From the NCBI GenBank assembly GCA_002413305.1, contig DHWS01000115.1, positions 3,687-10,717 on the forward strand: a DNA stretch of 7,031 bases, given 5' to 3'. The notes below the pieces were generated by a model. The model was not told the origin of the DNA. It saw nothing but the letters and a program-made list of their open reading frames with translations, and did not search any database. A program made the translations under genes and the position numbers. The stretch is from Actinobacteria bacterium UBA5176. GTDB taxonomy: Bacteria > Actinomycetota > UBA4738. Numbering within the stretch: the first letter of the stretch is position 1; each line of letters opens with the position of its first letter. Shown here one piece after another: positions 1-5,579 of the stretch.

Positions 1-562
1 GGCGAACGGGCGCCGCGACGCCCGTCACCACATCGCGCACCTCCAGGTCATCCACCCCGACGACGTGGCCCGGTTCGCCGCGCTTGGCGTCGTCCCGAAC
101 CTCCAGCCGTACTGGGCGTGCCTGGACGGCCAGATGCGGAACCTGGTGGTGCCGTTCCTGGGGCCCGAACGGACGGCCTGGCAGTACCCGTTCGCCGCGC
201 TGCATTCGTCCGGCGCCACCCTGGCCATGGGCAGCGACTGGCCGGTGAGTACGCCCGACCCGCTCAAGGAGATCCAGGTTGCGATGACCCGCCTGCCGTA
301 CGACGAACCGTCCCAGCCCCCCTTCCTCCCGGGCCAGCGCCTGGACTTGGACACGTGCCTACGAGCCTTCACGCTGGGTTCGGCCTTCGTCAACCACGAC
401 GACGACGAAACCGGCAGCATCGAGCCCGGGAAGCTGGCGAGCCTGGCGGTGGTCGGCGCGGACCTCTTCGCGCTGCCGGCCGGTGAGGTCGGGGAGGCCC
501 CGGTCGTCCTCACGCTGGCCGAAGGGCAACCTGTGCACGTCGGCGAGGGCATCTCCTGGTGA
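1..562 (+). CDS. YtcJ-like amidohydrolase (amidohydrolase family 3), C-terminal part, 5' end outside window
   Basis: The frame is open from base 2 to a TGA at 560-562, giving 186 residues of a protein whose family is usually about 530-560 residues, so roughly the last third is present. The GTG at 65 is an internal valine, because the homology continues upstream of it to the window edge. Visible family signatures are RHHIAHLQ followed by HPDDV near the start (the second His of HIAH is the expected metal-site histidine), then NLQPYWAC, then GSDWPVSTPDPL, whose Asp is the late metal/catalytic acid of the TIM-barrel fold. The closing ETGSIEPGKLASLAVVGAD is the typical return to the C-terminal beta-sandwich. 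The family hydrolyses amide or related C-N bonds and is probably cytoplasmic here; the substrate cannot be read from sequence. The YfhO-like gene follows 47 bases downstream on the same strand and may be co-transcribed, though no functional link is evident. Confidence 0.9.
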   Translation, partial: ANGRRDARHHIAHLQVIHPDDVARFAALGVVPNLQPYWACLDGQMRNLVVPFLGPERTAWQYPFAALHSSGATLAMGSDWPVSTPDPLKEIQVAMTRLPYDEPSQPPFLPGQRLDLDTCLRAFTLGSAFVNHDDDETGSIEPGKLASLAVVGADLFALPAGEVGEAPVVLTLAEGQPVHVGEGISW

Positions 563-586
563 ACGGCGCTGTCTGAGGGTGACCTG

Positions 587-599
587 CCCCTGACAGGGG
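587..599 (+). promoter_or_regulatory. Perfect inverted repeat overlapping the ribosome-binding site of the YfhO-like gene
   Basis: CCCCTG (587-592) and CAGGGG (594-599) form a perfect 6-base inverted repeat around one central A. As RNA it could fold as a 5-bp CCCCT/AGGGG stem with a GAC triloop. The right arm contains most of the AGGGGA Shine-Dalgarno sequence at 595-600, which lies 9 bases before the ATG at 610. The repeat could be a protein-binding palindrome, a hairpin that hides the ribosome-binding site, or chance in GC-rich DNA. The sequence is certain; the function is a guess. Confidence 0.3.
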
Positions 600-609
600 A
601 TGCTTTGCG

Positions 610-3066
610 ATGATGGCGTCCGAGGTGCCGTTGCTCGCACAGGTACGAGCTCGATTCGCCCGGTCGCCCGGCCGGAGTGACGCCCAGGGGGGAAGGCTCA
701 GCCACCTTCCCGCGACCGCCGCTGCCCTGGCCGGTCCCGCGCTCATCGTGGTCTCGGTGCTGGTCGTGCTGCACCTGTTCGCCTTCGGCGGACTCCTGTC
801 CCGCCAGTATCCGGACGTCTTGCCCTTCTGGCTGCCCACCTACTGTTTCCTGGGGAAGGCGGTCGCCGCGGGCCACCTCCCGCTGTGGAACCCGCACGTG
901 ATGGCCGGGATCCCGTTCGCGGCCGACCCGCAGTCGGGCTGGGGCTCCATCCTGGCCATGGGGCTGTTCGCCGGGCTCCCCTGCGCCACGGCGATGCGCT
1001 GGTACATCGTGATCCAACCCTTGCTGGCCGGACTGGGCCTGTACGCCTTCCTGCGGAGCGAGGAGCTGTCCCGTCCTTCGGCGACCGTGGGCGGGCTGGC
1101 TCTGGCCATGCCGCTGGCCGGTTCACTGCTTCTTCTGAACCTCCCTTTCGCCGCCACCCTCGCGTGGACAGCGGTCCTGCTGGCGCTCACGTCGCGGTTC
1201 GTCCGCGCCCGGACCTGGCCGAGCCGGCTCGGGTGGCTGGCCGTGGCCGCTGTGTCATGGGGTCAGATCGCCGCGTCGAACCTCTCCGACGGACTGGTGA
1301 TCGGGACGACCGCGCTCGCCGCCTACCTCCTGGCCCGGCTGATCGGCGACGTGCGCCGGGGCGCGCGGACGAGACGGCAGGCATGGGCGCTGGTCGGGCT
1401 GATCGCCCTGGCCTTCCCTTCGGTCACTCTCGCCTATACGGTCCCCCGCCTCCTGTACCTCCCGCACACGAGCATCGGGCTCGGCTACCACGGCCTGTAC
1501 GACCTGTCGAAGCAGCTCACCGGCCACAAGACCTATGGGCTGGTCTACGGGAGCGGGACCGGCGACATCTGGCCGCTCCGGTTGGCCCTGGCACCGGGTG
1601 TCTACCTCGGCGCGGCCGCGCTCGTGCTCGCCTTCGGCGGGTGGCGAGCGACCGGCCGGCGGGCCCTCTTCGTCGCCTTCGCTGCCTACGGGGGATTCAG
1701 CTACTTCTTCATGATCGAACACACCGTGGGCCTGCTCCCCCACTGGTTCCTGGCCTCCTCGGTCGGCGGCTTCTACCTCCACGACCCCAGCCGGTTCCGG
1801 TTCGGCTTGCTGCTCGCCCTGGCGGTGTGCGCGGCCCTCGGGTTCGAAGGATGGCGAAACGCGACGCGGTGGTGGGAGCGCCTGCTGATCCTGGCGCCGG
1901 GCGTGGTGGTCTGGTTCGTGCTGCCGCGGGTCTTCAAGGCGGGTCCGGCCGTAGAGCTCATCGACTACGGAGCCGGGCTGGCGTCGGCGGCCCTCGTGGT
2001 GACGTGGTGGAAGCCGAAGCTGGCGTTCGTCCTGCCGCTGCTGATGGCGATCGAGCTGACCGCGAACGGGCTGATCGGGCAAGCCGCGAACTACCGGTAT
2101 CCCGCCGGGAGCCAGCCGGGCGACTTCCTCCACGGGCCCATCAACACGCTGCGATATCCCACCGTCCCCGGCAGCCGGTACGCCCTCACACGACCGACCG
2201 CCGCGTTGCTCGAGCGGCTAGGGGGCGGGCGCTACATCAGCGTCGACCCGGGGATCTGGGACCCTCGCGGCTACCACGTCCGGCAGCGTTCGACGTACTG
2301 GGATCTCCTGGGCATGCAGCAGTCGATGCTCAACGACCGGGGGCTGCAGGAGGGCCAGGGCTACAACCCGGCCCAGGAGCTCCGGTTCTGGGAGTTCATG
2401 CGCTCGGTGGAGCACAAGCCCATCCGGTACAACGCCGCGGCGTTCCGCCACCCGCCTCCCGTCGCGCTCAACCTGCTCCAGATCCAGTGGGCGATCGGGC
2501 CGGCCGCGCAGGGCCCGCCAGTGCCGGGCGCCACTGTCGCGGGCGGGACGAGGGCGTGGAAGGTGTTCCGGCTCCCGGGGACGCCCCGGCGCGTCTCGCT
2601 GTTCACCTCCTGGCAGCTCGAGCCCAGCTCCATGGAAGCGCTCCGTGACGTCACGGCCAACGGGTTCGACCCGAACCGGACGCTGCTGGTCGAAGGCCGG
2701 CCCGGCATCCGCCCCGTCGCCTCTCCGCCGGCGGTGGCGGGTGCGGTCTCCTACCGCTCGCTCGGTCCGGAGCGGTGCGTGGTCACCGTGCGGACGGCGG
2801 TGCCGGCGATCGTGCTGGTTCGAAACTCGTTCGACGCCCACTGGCACGCCACGGTCGACGGGAGGCCGGCGCCGGTGCTCCCCGCCGACGAGATCGACCA
2901 GGCCGTCCCGGTGCCGGCCGGACGGCACACGGTGGTCCTGACCTACCGGGACGCCTCGATCGGCTTCGGCATGCTGGGCTCGGCCGTGGCGCTGGCCGCG
3001 CTGCTCGGGACGGCCGTCTGGCGACGGCGACGGGATCGAAGGGAGGCTCCCGCGCGGCTTCTCTGA
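610..3066 (+). CDS. YfhO-family polytopic membrane protein (GT-C-like), 818 residues
   Basis: This is a large multi-spanning membrane protein resembling the YfhO family, whose members have a GT-C glycosyltransferase-like architecture and are linked in some bacteria to glycosylation of cell-envelope polymers. Hydrophobic helices begin near residue 37 and recur to about residue 485. After the first helix comes the family-like PDVLPFW (69-75), then LPLWNPHVMAGIPFAADPQSG (90-110), a hallmark of YfhO proteins. PSRFRFGLLLALAV (393-406) matches the conserved RF-helix region. Residues about 490-780 form a large soluble, probably extracytoplasmic, domain that ends in the typical HWHATVDGRPAPVLPAD...VPVPAGRHTVVLTYR block (744-780). 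A last helix (about 786-804) and a basic tail RRRRDRR follow. Two ATGs in tandem (610, 613) are possible; AGGGGA at 595-600 supports 610. The stop is one base from the stop of the convergent ChrB-type gene. The acceptor and donor sugars are unknown, and no other glycosyltransferase is in view. Confidence 0.85.
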   Translation: MMASEVPLLAQVRARFARSPGRSDAQGGRLSHLPATAAALAGPALIVVSVLVVLHLFAFGGLLSRQYPDVLPFWLPTYCFLGKAVAAGHLPLWNPHVMAGIPFAADPQSGWGSILAMGLFAGLPCATAMRWYIVIQPLLAGLGLYAFLRSEELSRPSATVGGLALAMPLAGSLLLLNLPFAATLAWTAVLLALTSRFVRARTWPSRLGWLAVAAVSWGQIAASNLSDGLVIGTTALAAYLLARLIGDVRRGARTRRQAWALVGLIALAFPSVTLAYTVPRLLYLPHTSIGLGYHGLYDLSKQLTGHKTYGLVYGSGTGDIWPLRLALAPGVYLGAAALVLAFGGWRATGRRALFVAFAAYGGFSYFFMIEHTVGLLPHWFLASSVGGFYLHDPSRFRFGLLLALAVCAALGFEGWRNATRWWERLLILAPGVVVWFVLPRVFKAGPAVELIDYGAGLASAALVVTWWKPKLAFVLPLLMAIELTANGLIGQAANYRYPAGSQPGDFLHGPINTLRYPTVPGSRYALTRPTAALLERLGGGRYISVDPGIWDPRGYHVRQRSTYWDLLGMQQSMLNDRGLQEGQGYNPAQELRFWEFMRSVEHKPIRYNAAAFRHPPPVALNLLQIQWAIGPAAQGPPVPGATVAGGTRAWKVFRLPGTPRRVSLFTSWQLEPSSMEALRDVTANGFDPNRTLLVEGRPGIRPVASPPAVAGAVSYRSLGPERCVVTVRTAVPAIVLVRNSFDAHWHATVDGRPAPVLPADEIDQAVPVPAGRHTVVLTYRDASIGFGMLGSAVALAALLGTAVWRRRRDRREAPARLL

Positions 3067-3067
3067 C

Positions 3068-3499
3068 CTAGCCCGCGTGCGTGCGGCACCACTCGTAGAG
3101 CGCGTCGTAGACGAACGAACCCTTCTCGAGCAGCAGGTGGTCGTCGGGTTCGGCGTCCAGCCCGCCCTCCCCGATCGCCAGCAGGCCCGGTCCGAGTGGA
3201 TCGGTGCCCAGGTCCTCGCTCACGTCGGCCGCGTGCACGATCTTCGCCAGCCGGGCCAGCGCGGGATCGCCGCCCAGATCGAACTCCCCGACCAGCACCT
3301 CGAACGTACACAGCCCGTCGCGATGGGTGAACTCGGCGCCGGACGCGTCGAACGATCGCGCGCCCTCGCGTTCGGCCACCCCAAGTACGTCGTCACGAGG
3401 GACGTAGAGGATCTCGGCCTCGGGGTCGATGAACCGCCTGATCAACCACGGGCAGGCGATCCGGTCCGTCTTCGGTCGTTCCCTGGTCACCCAACGCAT
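3068..3499 (-). CDS. Stand-alone ChrB C-terminal-type (chromate resistance) protein, 143 residues
   Basis: The whole protein matches the C-terminal domain of ChrB, described as a chromate resistance domain. Signature stretches are WVTRERPKTDRIACPWLIRRFID (residues 3-25), the mid-domain FDASGAEFTHRDGLCTFEVLV (50-70), HAADVSEDL (89-97), GLLAIGEG (105-112) and DDHLLLEKGSFVYDALYEWCR (119-139). Full ChrB has an additional N-terminal domain, absent here, so this is the single-domain form. ChrB affects chromate-induced expression of the ChrA transporter in some bacteria; the biochemical activity of the isolated domain is not settled. It has Cys16, Cys64 and Cys138 and no signal peptide or membrane segment, so a cytoplasmic place is likely. 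A strong GGAGGG ribosome-binding site 6 bases before the ATG supports the start. It lies 22 bases after the histidine kinase gene and is probably the last gene of that operon. No ChrA is in the window, so a role in chromate resistance is uncertain. Confidence 0.87.
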   Translation of the reverse strand: MRWVTRERPKTDRIACPWLIRRFIDPEAEILYVPRDDVLGVAEREGARSFDASGAEFTHRDGLCTFEVLVGEFDLGGDPALARLAKIVHAADVSEDLGTDPLGPGLLAIGEGGLDAEPDDHLLLEKGSFVYDALYEWCRTHAG

Positions 3500-3505
3500 C
3501 GCCGG

Positions 3506-3511
3506 CCCTCC
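3506..3511 (-). promoter_or_regulatory. Ribosome-binding site of the ChrB-type gene
   Basis: Read on the minus strand this is GGAGGG, 6 bases before the ATG at 3499. It is the strongest Shine-Dalgarno sequence in the window and fixes the start. It lies within the 22-base gap after the kinase stop codon, so the gene can be translated efficiently from a polycistronic message without its own promoter. Confidence 0.75.
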
Positions 3512-3521
3512 GCGGTCGCCT

Positions 3522-4799
3522 TCACGCGGACTCTACCCTCGCCGGGCCGGCGTTGTGCGCGGCCGCGGGCCGGTCCGAAGCGGCGACGAGCCCGAGCACC
3601 GCGGTCAGGCCCCCGCCTGGTGTCTCGTTCAGCGACAGCGTCCCCCGCTGGGCCTCCATAAGCGCCCGGGCCACCGACAGCCCGAGCCCCGCGCCACCCT
3701 GTTCACGGCTCCGCGCGGGGTCCGCCCGGAAGAACCGCTCGAACGCCATCCGCCGGTGCTCCTCGGTCATCCCCGGGCCGTGGTCCGCCACCCACACCTC
3801 GACCCGGTCGCCGTCGCCGGAGAGCGTCACGGTCACCAGACCCCCGCCGTGGCGGGCGGCGTTCTCCAGCACGGCGTCGAGCGCAGCCTCGAACGCCACC
3901 GGGTCACCCATCGCCACGCAGCCCTTCGACCGCACCACGTCGGCACGGAGCGAGAGTACGCGGTGGGCGCGGTCCACCGCCCGTTCGCACACCGGCCCAA
4001 GGTCCAGTGGCCGGGTCTCCAGCGACAGGCCCTTCGAATCCGACCGGGCCAGGGTGAGCAGGCGGTCCGTGAGCCCCGCCAGATAGGTCACCTCGCGGAG
4101 GACCTCGTCGCCGAGCTCCTGGTCGTGCTCGGCGAGCACTTCGACCCCGGAGCGGACGAACGCGAGGGGGGTGCGGAACTCGTGGGAGGCGTCGGAGGCG
4201 AAGCTGGCCTGGGCCTCATACGCCCGGCGAACCGGCTTCGCGGCGCGGCCGGCCAGCACCCAGCCCGCCAGCATGCCGAGCAGCACCGCCATCAGCCCGC
4301 CCAGCAGGAGCAGCAGCCGGACGCGGTCCAGGAGCCGGTCCTCGGGCGCCAGCGAGCGGGCCGCCACGACCTGCCCGATCACGCGGCCATCCTGGCGGAG
4401 GGGCACGGTGGCGATCCGGACCCGCTCCCCGAGCACGCTCAGGGTGGTGGTCGGCTCGCGCTGCGGGCGGAGCCACGAGGGCCGCCGGCCCGGGTCGCTC
4501 ACCACCCGGCCGTCGTTCAGGAAGGCCGCTACCCGGATGGTGGTCGCGGACGGCACGTCGTCGTCGGGCCGGATGTTCACCGGGGAGCGGGAGCTCGAAA
4601 CCCGCTCCGTGGCCTCCCTGGCGGCCTCCACCACGCTGGCGGTCGCGCTCCGGTTCAGGCTGCGGGCCAGCAGGAGGTAGCCGGTTCCTCCCATCAGGAC
4701 CAGGATCAGCGCCAGGACGAGGCCGTGCGATACGCCCATCCGCAGGCGGAGCGACCGGAACAGCGGCCCCGAGCTTCGACCTCGTGCCCGGCCCCGCAT
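3522..4799 (-). CDS. Membrane sensor histidine kinase, 425 residues
   Basis: This is a classical two-transmembrane sensor kinase, partner of the response regulator just upstream. A basic N-terminus leads to TM1 (about 25-45). An extracytoplasmic sensor region (about 46-160) contains no Cys and no His. TM2 spans about 161-183. The dimerisation/phosphoacceptor box FASDASHEFRTPL (200-212) carries the phosphorylated His206. The ATPase domain shows the N box LENAARHG (Asn313), G1 box DHGPGM (339-344), F box FERFFRAD (353-360) and G2 box GGAGLGLSVA (368-377); all key residues are present, so it should be active. Only about 20 residues separate TM2 from the H box, so a full two-helix HAMP domain is missing. 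The C-terminal tail after about 408 is Ala-rich and non-conserved. The gene starts 12 bases after the regulator's stop, with GAGG overlapping that stop codon, suggesting translational coupling. The signal sensed is unknown. Confidence 0.95.
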   Translation of the reverse strand: MRGRARGRSSGPLFRSLRLRMGVSHGLVLALILVLMGGTGYLLLARSLNRSATASVVEAAREATERVSSSRSPVNIRPDDDVPSATTIRVAAFLNDGRVVSDPGRRPSWLRPQREPTTTLSVLGERVRIATVPLRQDGRVIGQVVAARSLAPEDRLLDRVRLLLLLGGLMAVLLGMLAGWVLAGRAAKPVRRAYEAQASFASDASHEFRTPLAFVRSGVEVLAEHDQELGDEVLREVTYLAGLTDRLLTLARSDSKGLSLETRPLDLGPVCERAVDRAHRVLSLRADVVRSKGCVAMGDPVAFEAALDAVLENAARHGGGLVTVTLSGDGDRVEVWVADHGPGMTEEHRRMAFERFFRADPARSREQGGAGLGLSVARALMEAQRGTLSLNETPGGGLTAVLGLVAASDRPAAAHNAGPARVESA

Positions 4800-4809
4800 G
4801 GCGAACGAG

Positions 4810-4813
4810 CCTC
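4810..4813 (-). promoter_or_regulatory. Kinase ribosome-binding site overlapping the regulator stop codon
   Basis: On the minus strand the regulator's TGA is followed by GG, producing GAGG (4813-4810), 10 bases before the kinase ATG at 4799. It is the only Shine-Dalgarno-like sequence in the 12-base gap. A ribosome ending on the regulator would sit over it, so coupling of the two products is likely. This is inference from spacing. Confidence 0.5.
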
Positions 4814-5474
4814 AGCGCCCGATCGCGTAGCCCACGCCGCGCACCGTCTCGACCACGTTCTCCCCGCCGGCCGCTTCGAGCTTGCGCCGAAGGTAGTGCA
4901 CGTACAGGTCGACGACCTTCGTGGGCGCGTCGAACGTGAACCCCCACACGTACTCCTTCAGCTCCGCGCGGGACAGGACGCGTCCCTTCCCGCGGAGCAG
5001 ACACTCCAGTAGGTCGAACTCCTTCGGCGTGAGCTCCAGCCGCCGACCGTCGACCGTCGCCACGTGGGCCGGTACGTCCATCTCGACCGGCCCGTACGAC
5101 AGCCGGCTGCTCCGGCCGGACCGCCGGGTGAGGGCTTCGATGCGCGCCAGCAGCTCCGCGAACGCGAACGGCTTGACGAGGTAGTCGTCGGCGCCTGCCT
5201 GGAGCCCACGGACCCGGTCCTCCACGGAGTCCCGGGCGGTCAGCATGATGATGGGGATCTCGGAGCCGCGTTCCCGCAGCGTCCGGGTCAGCGCCACCCC
5301 GTCGAGCTCGGGAAGCATGACGTCCACCACGGCGAGGTCCCATGTCGAGGCCGTCGCCTGCTCCAACCCGTGCGTTCCGGTGAAGGCCAGCGCCGTTGAA
5401 TACCCGGCACCCTCCAGGCGGCGAGCCAGGAGATGCGCGAAGCGGCGTTCGTCCTCCACCAGCAAGACGTGCAT
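4812..5474 (-). CDS. OmpR/PhoB-family response regulator, 220 residues
   Basis: This is a DNA-binding response regulator, the cognate partner of the kinase gene 12 bases downstream. Numbered from the ATG at 5474, the receiver domain (1-115) begins MHVLLVEDE with acidic residues Glu7 and Asp8. It has the phosphoacceptor Asp51 in DLAVVDVMLPELDG, Thr79 in IIMLTARD and Lys101 in DYLVKPF. A short linker leads to the winged-helix domain (about 127-220), with the typical LELTPKEFDLLECLL, VLSRAELKEYVWG, VVDLYVHYLRRKLE and VRGVGYAIGR blocks. Upstream in-frame starts at 5486 (ATG) and 5507 (GTG) exist. The 5474 start is preferred because homology begins exactly there; a GGAGG at 5491-5487 lies 12 bases before it but would directly abut the 5486 ATG. 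It is divergent from the DoxX-Rieske gene and probably regulates its own operon; whether it also controls the divergent gene is untested. No missing catalytic residue is seen. Confidence 0.95.
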   Translation of the reverse strand: MHVLLVEDERRFAHLLARRLEGAGYSTALAFTGTHGLEQATASTWDLAVVDVMLPELDGVALTRTLRERGSEIPIIMLTARDSVEDRVRGLQAGADDYLVKPFAFAELLARIEALTRRSGRSSRLSYGPVEMDVPAHVATVDGRRLELTPKEFDLLECLLRGKGRVLSRAELKEYVWGFTFDAPTKVVDLYVHYLRRKLEAAGGENVVETVRGVGYAIGR

Positions 5475-5486
5475 GTCGCCGACCAT

Positions 5487-5491
5487 CCTCC
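5487..5491 (-). promoter_or_regulatory. Shine-Dalgarno sequence of the response regulator gene
   Basis: GGAGG on the minus strand lies 12 bases before the ATG at 5474 and directly touches the alternative ATG at 5486. Zero spacing is not workable for the upstream ATG, whereas 12 bases is long but usable, so this site favours the 5474 start. Confidence 0.5.
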
Positions 5492-5515
5492 GCGATGGGC
5501 GGGGCACTGGCAGCA

Positions 5516-5525
5516 GGTTCGAACC
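5516..5525. promoter_or_regulatory. Perfect palindrome GGTTCGAACC, candidate operator
   Basis: GGTTCGAACC is a perfect 10-base palindrome in the divergent intergenic region, 55 bases from the DoxX-Rieske start and 42 from the regulator start. Symmetry does not extend beyond 10 bases. A dimeric regulator could bind it. OmpR-family regulators more often use direct repeats, so it may belong to another factor or be chance. It resembles a tRNA T-loop core, but the flanks do not pair as a T-arm. Confidence 0.35.
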
Positions 5526-5567
5526 GTCTTCAAATCATCGTCACACGCTTCCGCAACGGGCGGCCGG

Positions 5568-5573
5568 GATACT
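5568..5573 (+). promoter_or_regulatory. Possible -10 element giving a leaderless DoxX-Rieske transcript
   Basis: GATACT resembles a sigma-70-type -10 hexamer and ends 6 bases before the ATG at 5580. With standard spacing the transcript would begin at the A of that ATG. This fits the absence of a good Shine-Dalgarno sequence before the gene. No recognisable -35 is present at 17-18 bases upstream, so the call rests on spacing and a partial match only. Confidence 0.3.
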
Positions 5574-5579
5574 GGGCGC

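Larger units (their letters stand above)
5475..5579. promoter_or_regulatory. Divergent intergenic region between the two-component operon and the DoxX-Rieske gene
   Basis: These 105 bases separate two genes read in opposite directions, so they must hold the promoter of the DoxX-Rieske gene and probably that of the two-component operon. The central part (about 5526-5550) is less G+C-rich than its surroundings, as expected for a promoter. A perfect 10-base palindrome and a possible -10 element for the rightward gene are listed separately. No convincing -35/-10 pair was found for the leftward operon, and no clear tandem direct repeat of the kind OmpR-family regulators often bind was identified by eye. 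Confidence 0.6.

Noticed and set aside
2..45. Amidohydrolase motif HIAH lacking the Glu seen in the common HRIEH form
   Set aside because: To my knowledge HxIAHLQ occurs as a normal subfamily variant in high-GC bacteria, and the metal-site His and later SDWP Asp are intact, so it is not evidence of inactivity.
25..1017. Long minus-strand open frame (330 codons) opposite the amidohydrolase and YfhO genes
   Set aside because: Low-complexity Arg/Gly/Pro-rich translation with no recognisable motif; a shadow of two well-supported genes in GC-rich DNA.
885..2648. Plus-strand 587-codon open frame inside the YfhO-like gene
   Set aside because: Wrong frame of a gene with clear membrane topology and family motifs; translation is Arg/Pro/Ala-rich with no hydrophobic segments.
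3429..5012. Plus-strand 527-codon open frame opposite the kinase and regulator
   Set aside because: Antisense to a kinase with all catalytic boxes and to the end of a clear response regulator; composition is that of a GC-driven shadow frame.
5500..5545. Possible tRNA 3' end or attachment site because of GGTTCGAACC
   Set aside because: The bases around the T-loop-like core do not pair as a T-arm, and no D-arm, anticodon arm or acceptor stem is seen. No integrase or duplicated sequence supports an att site.
5433..5579. N-terminal extension of the DoxX-Rieske protein from an upstream in-frame ATG
   Set aside because: The added 49 residues overlap the start of the divergent regulator, show no membrane or domain features, and would leave almost no room for either promoter.
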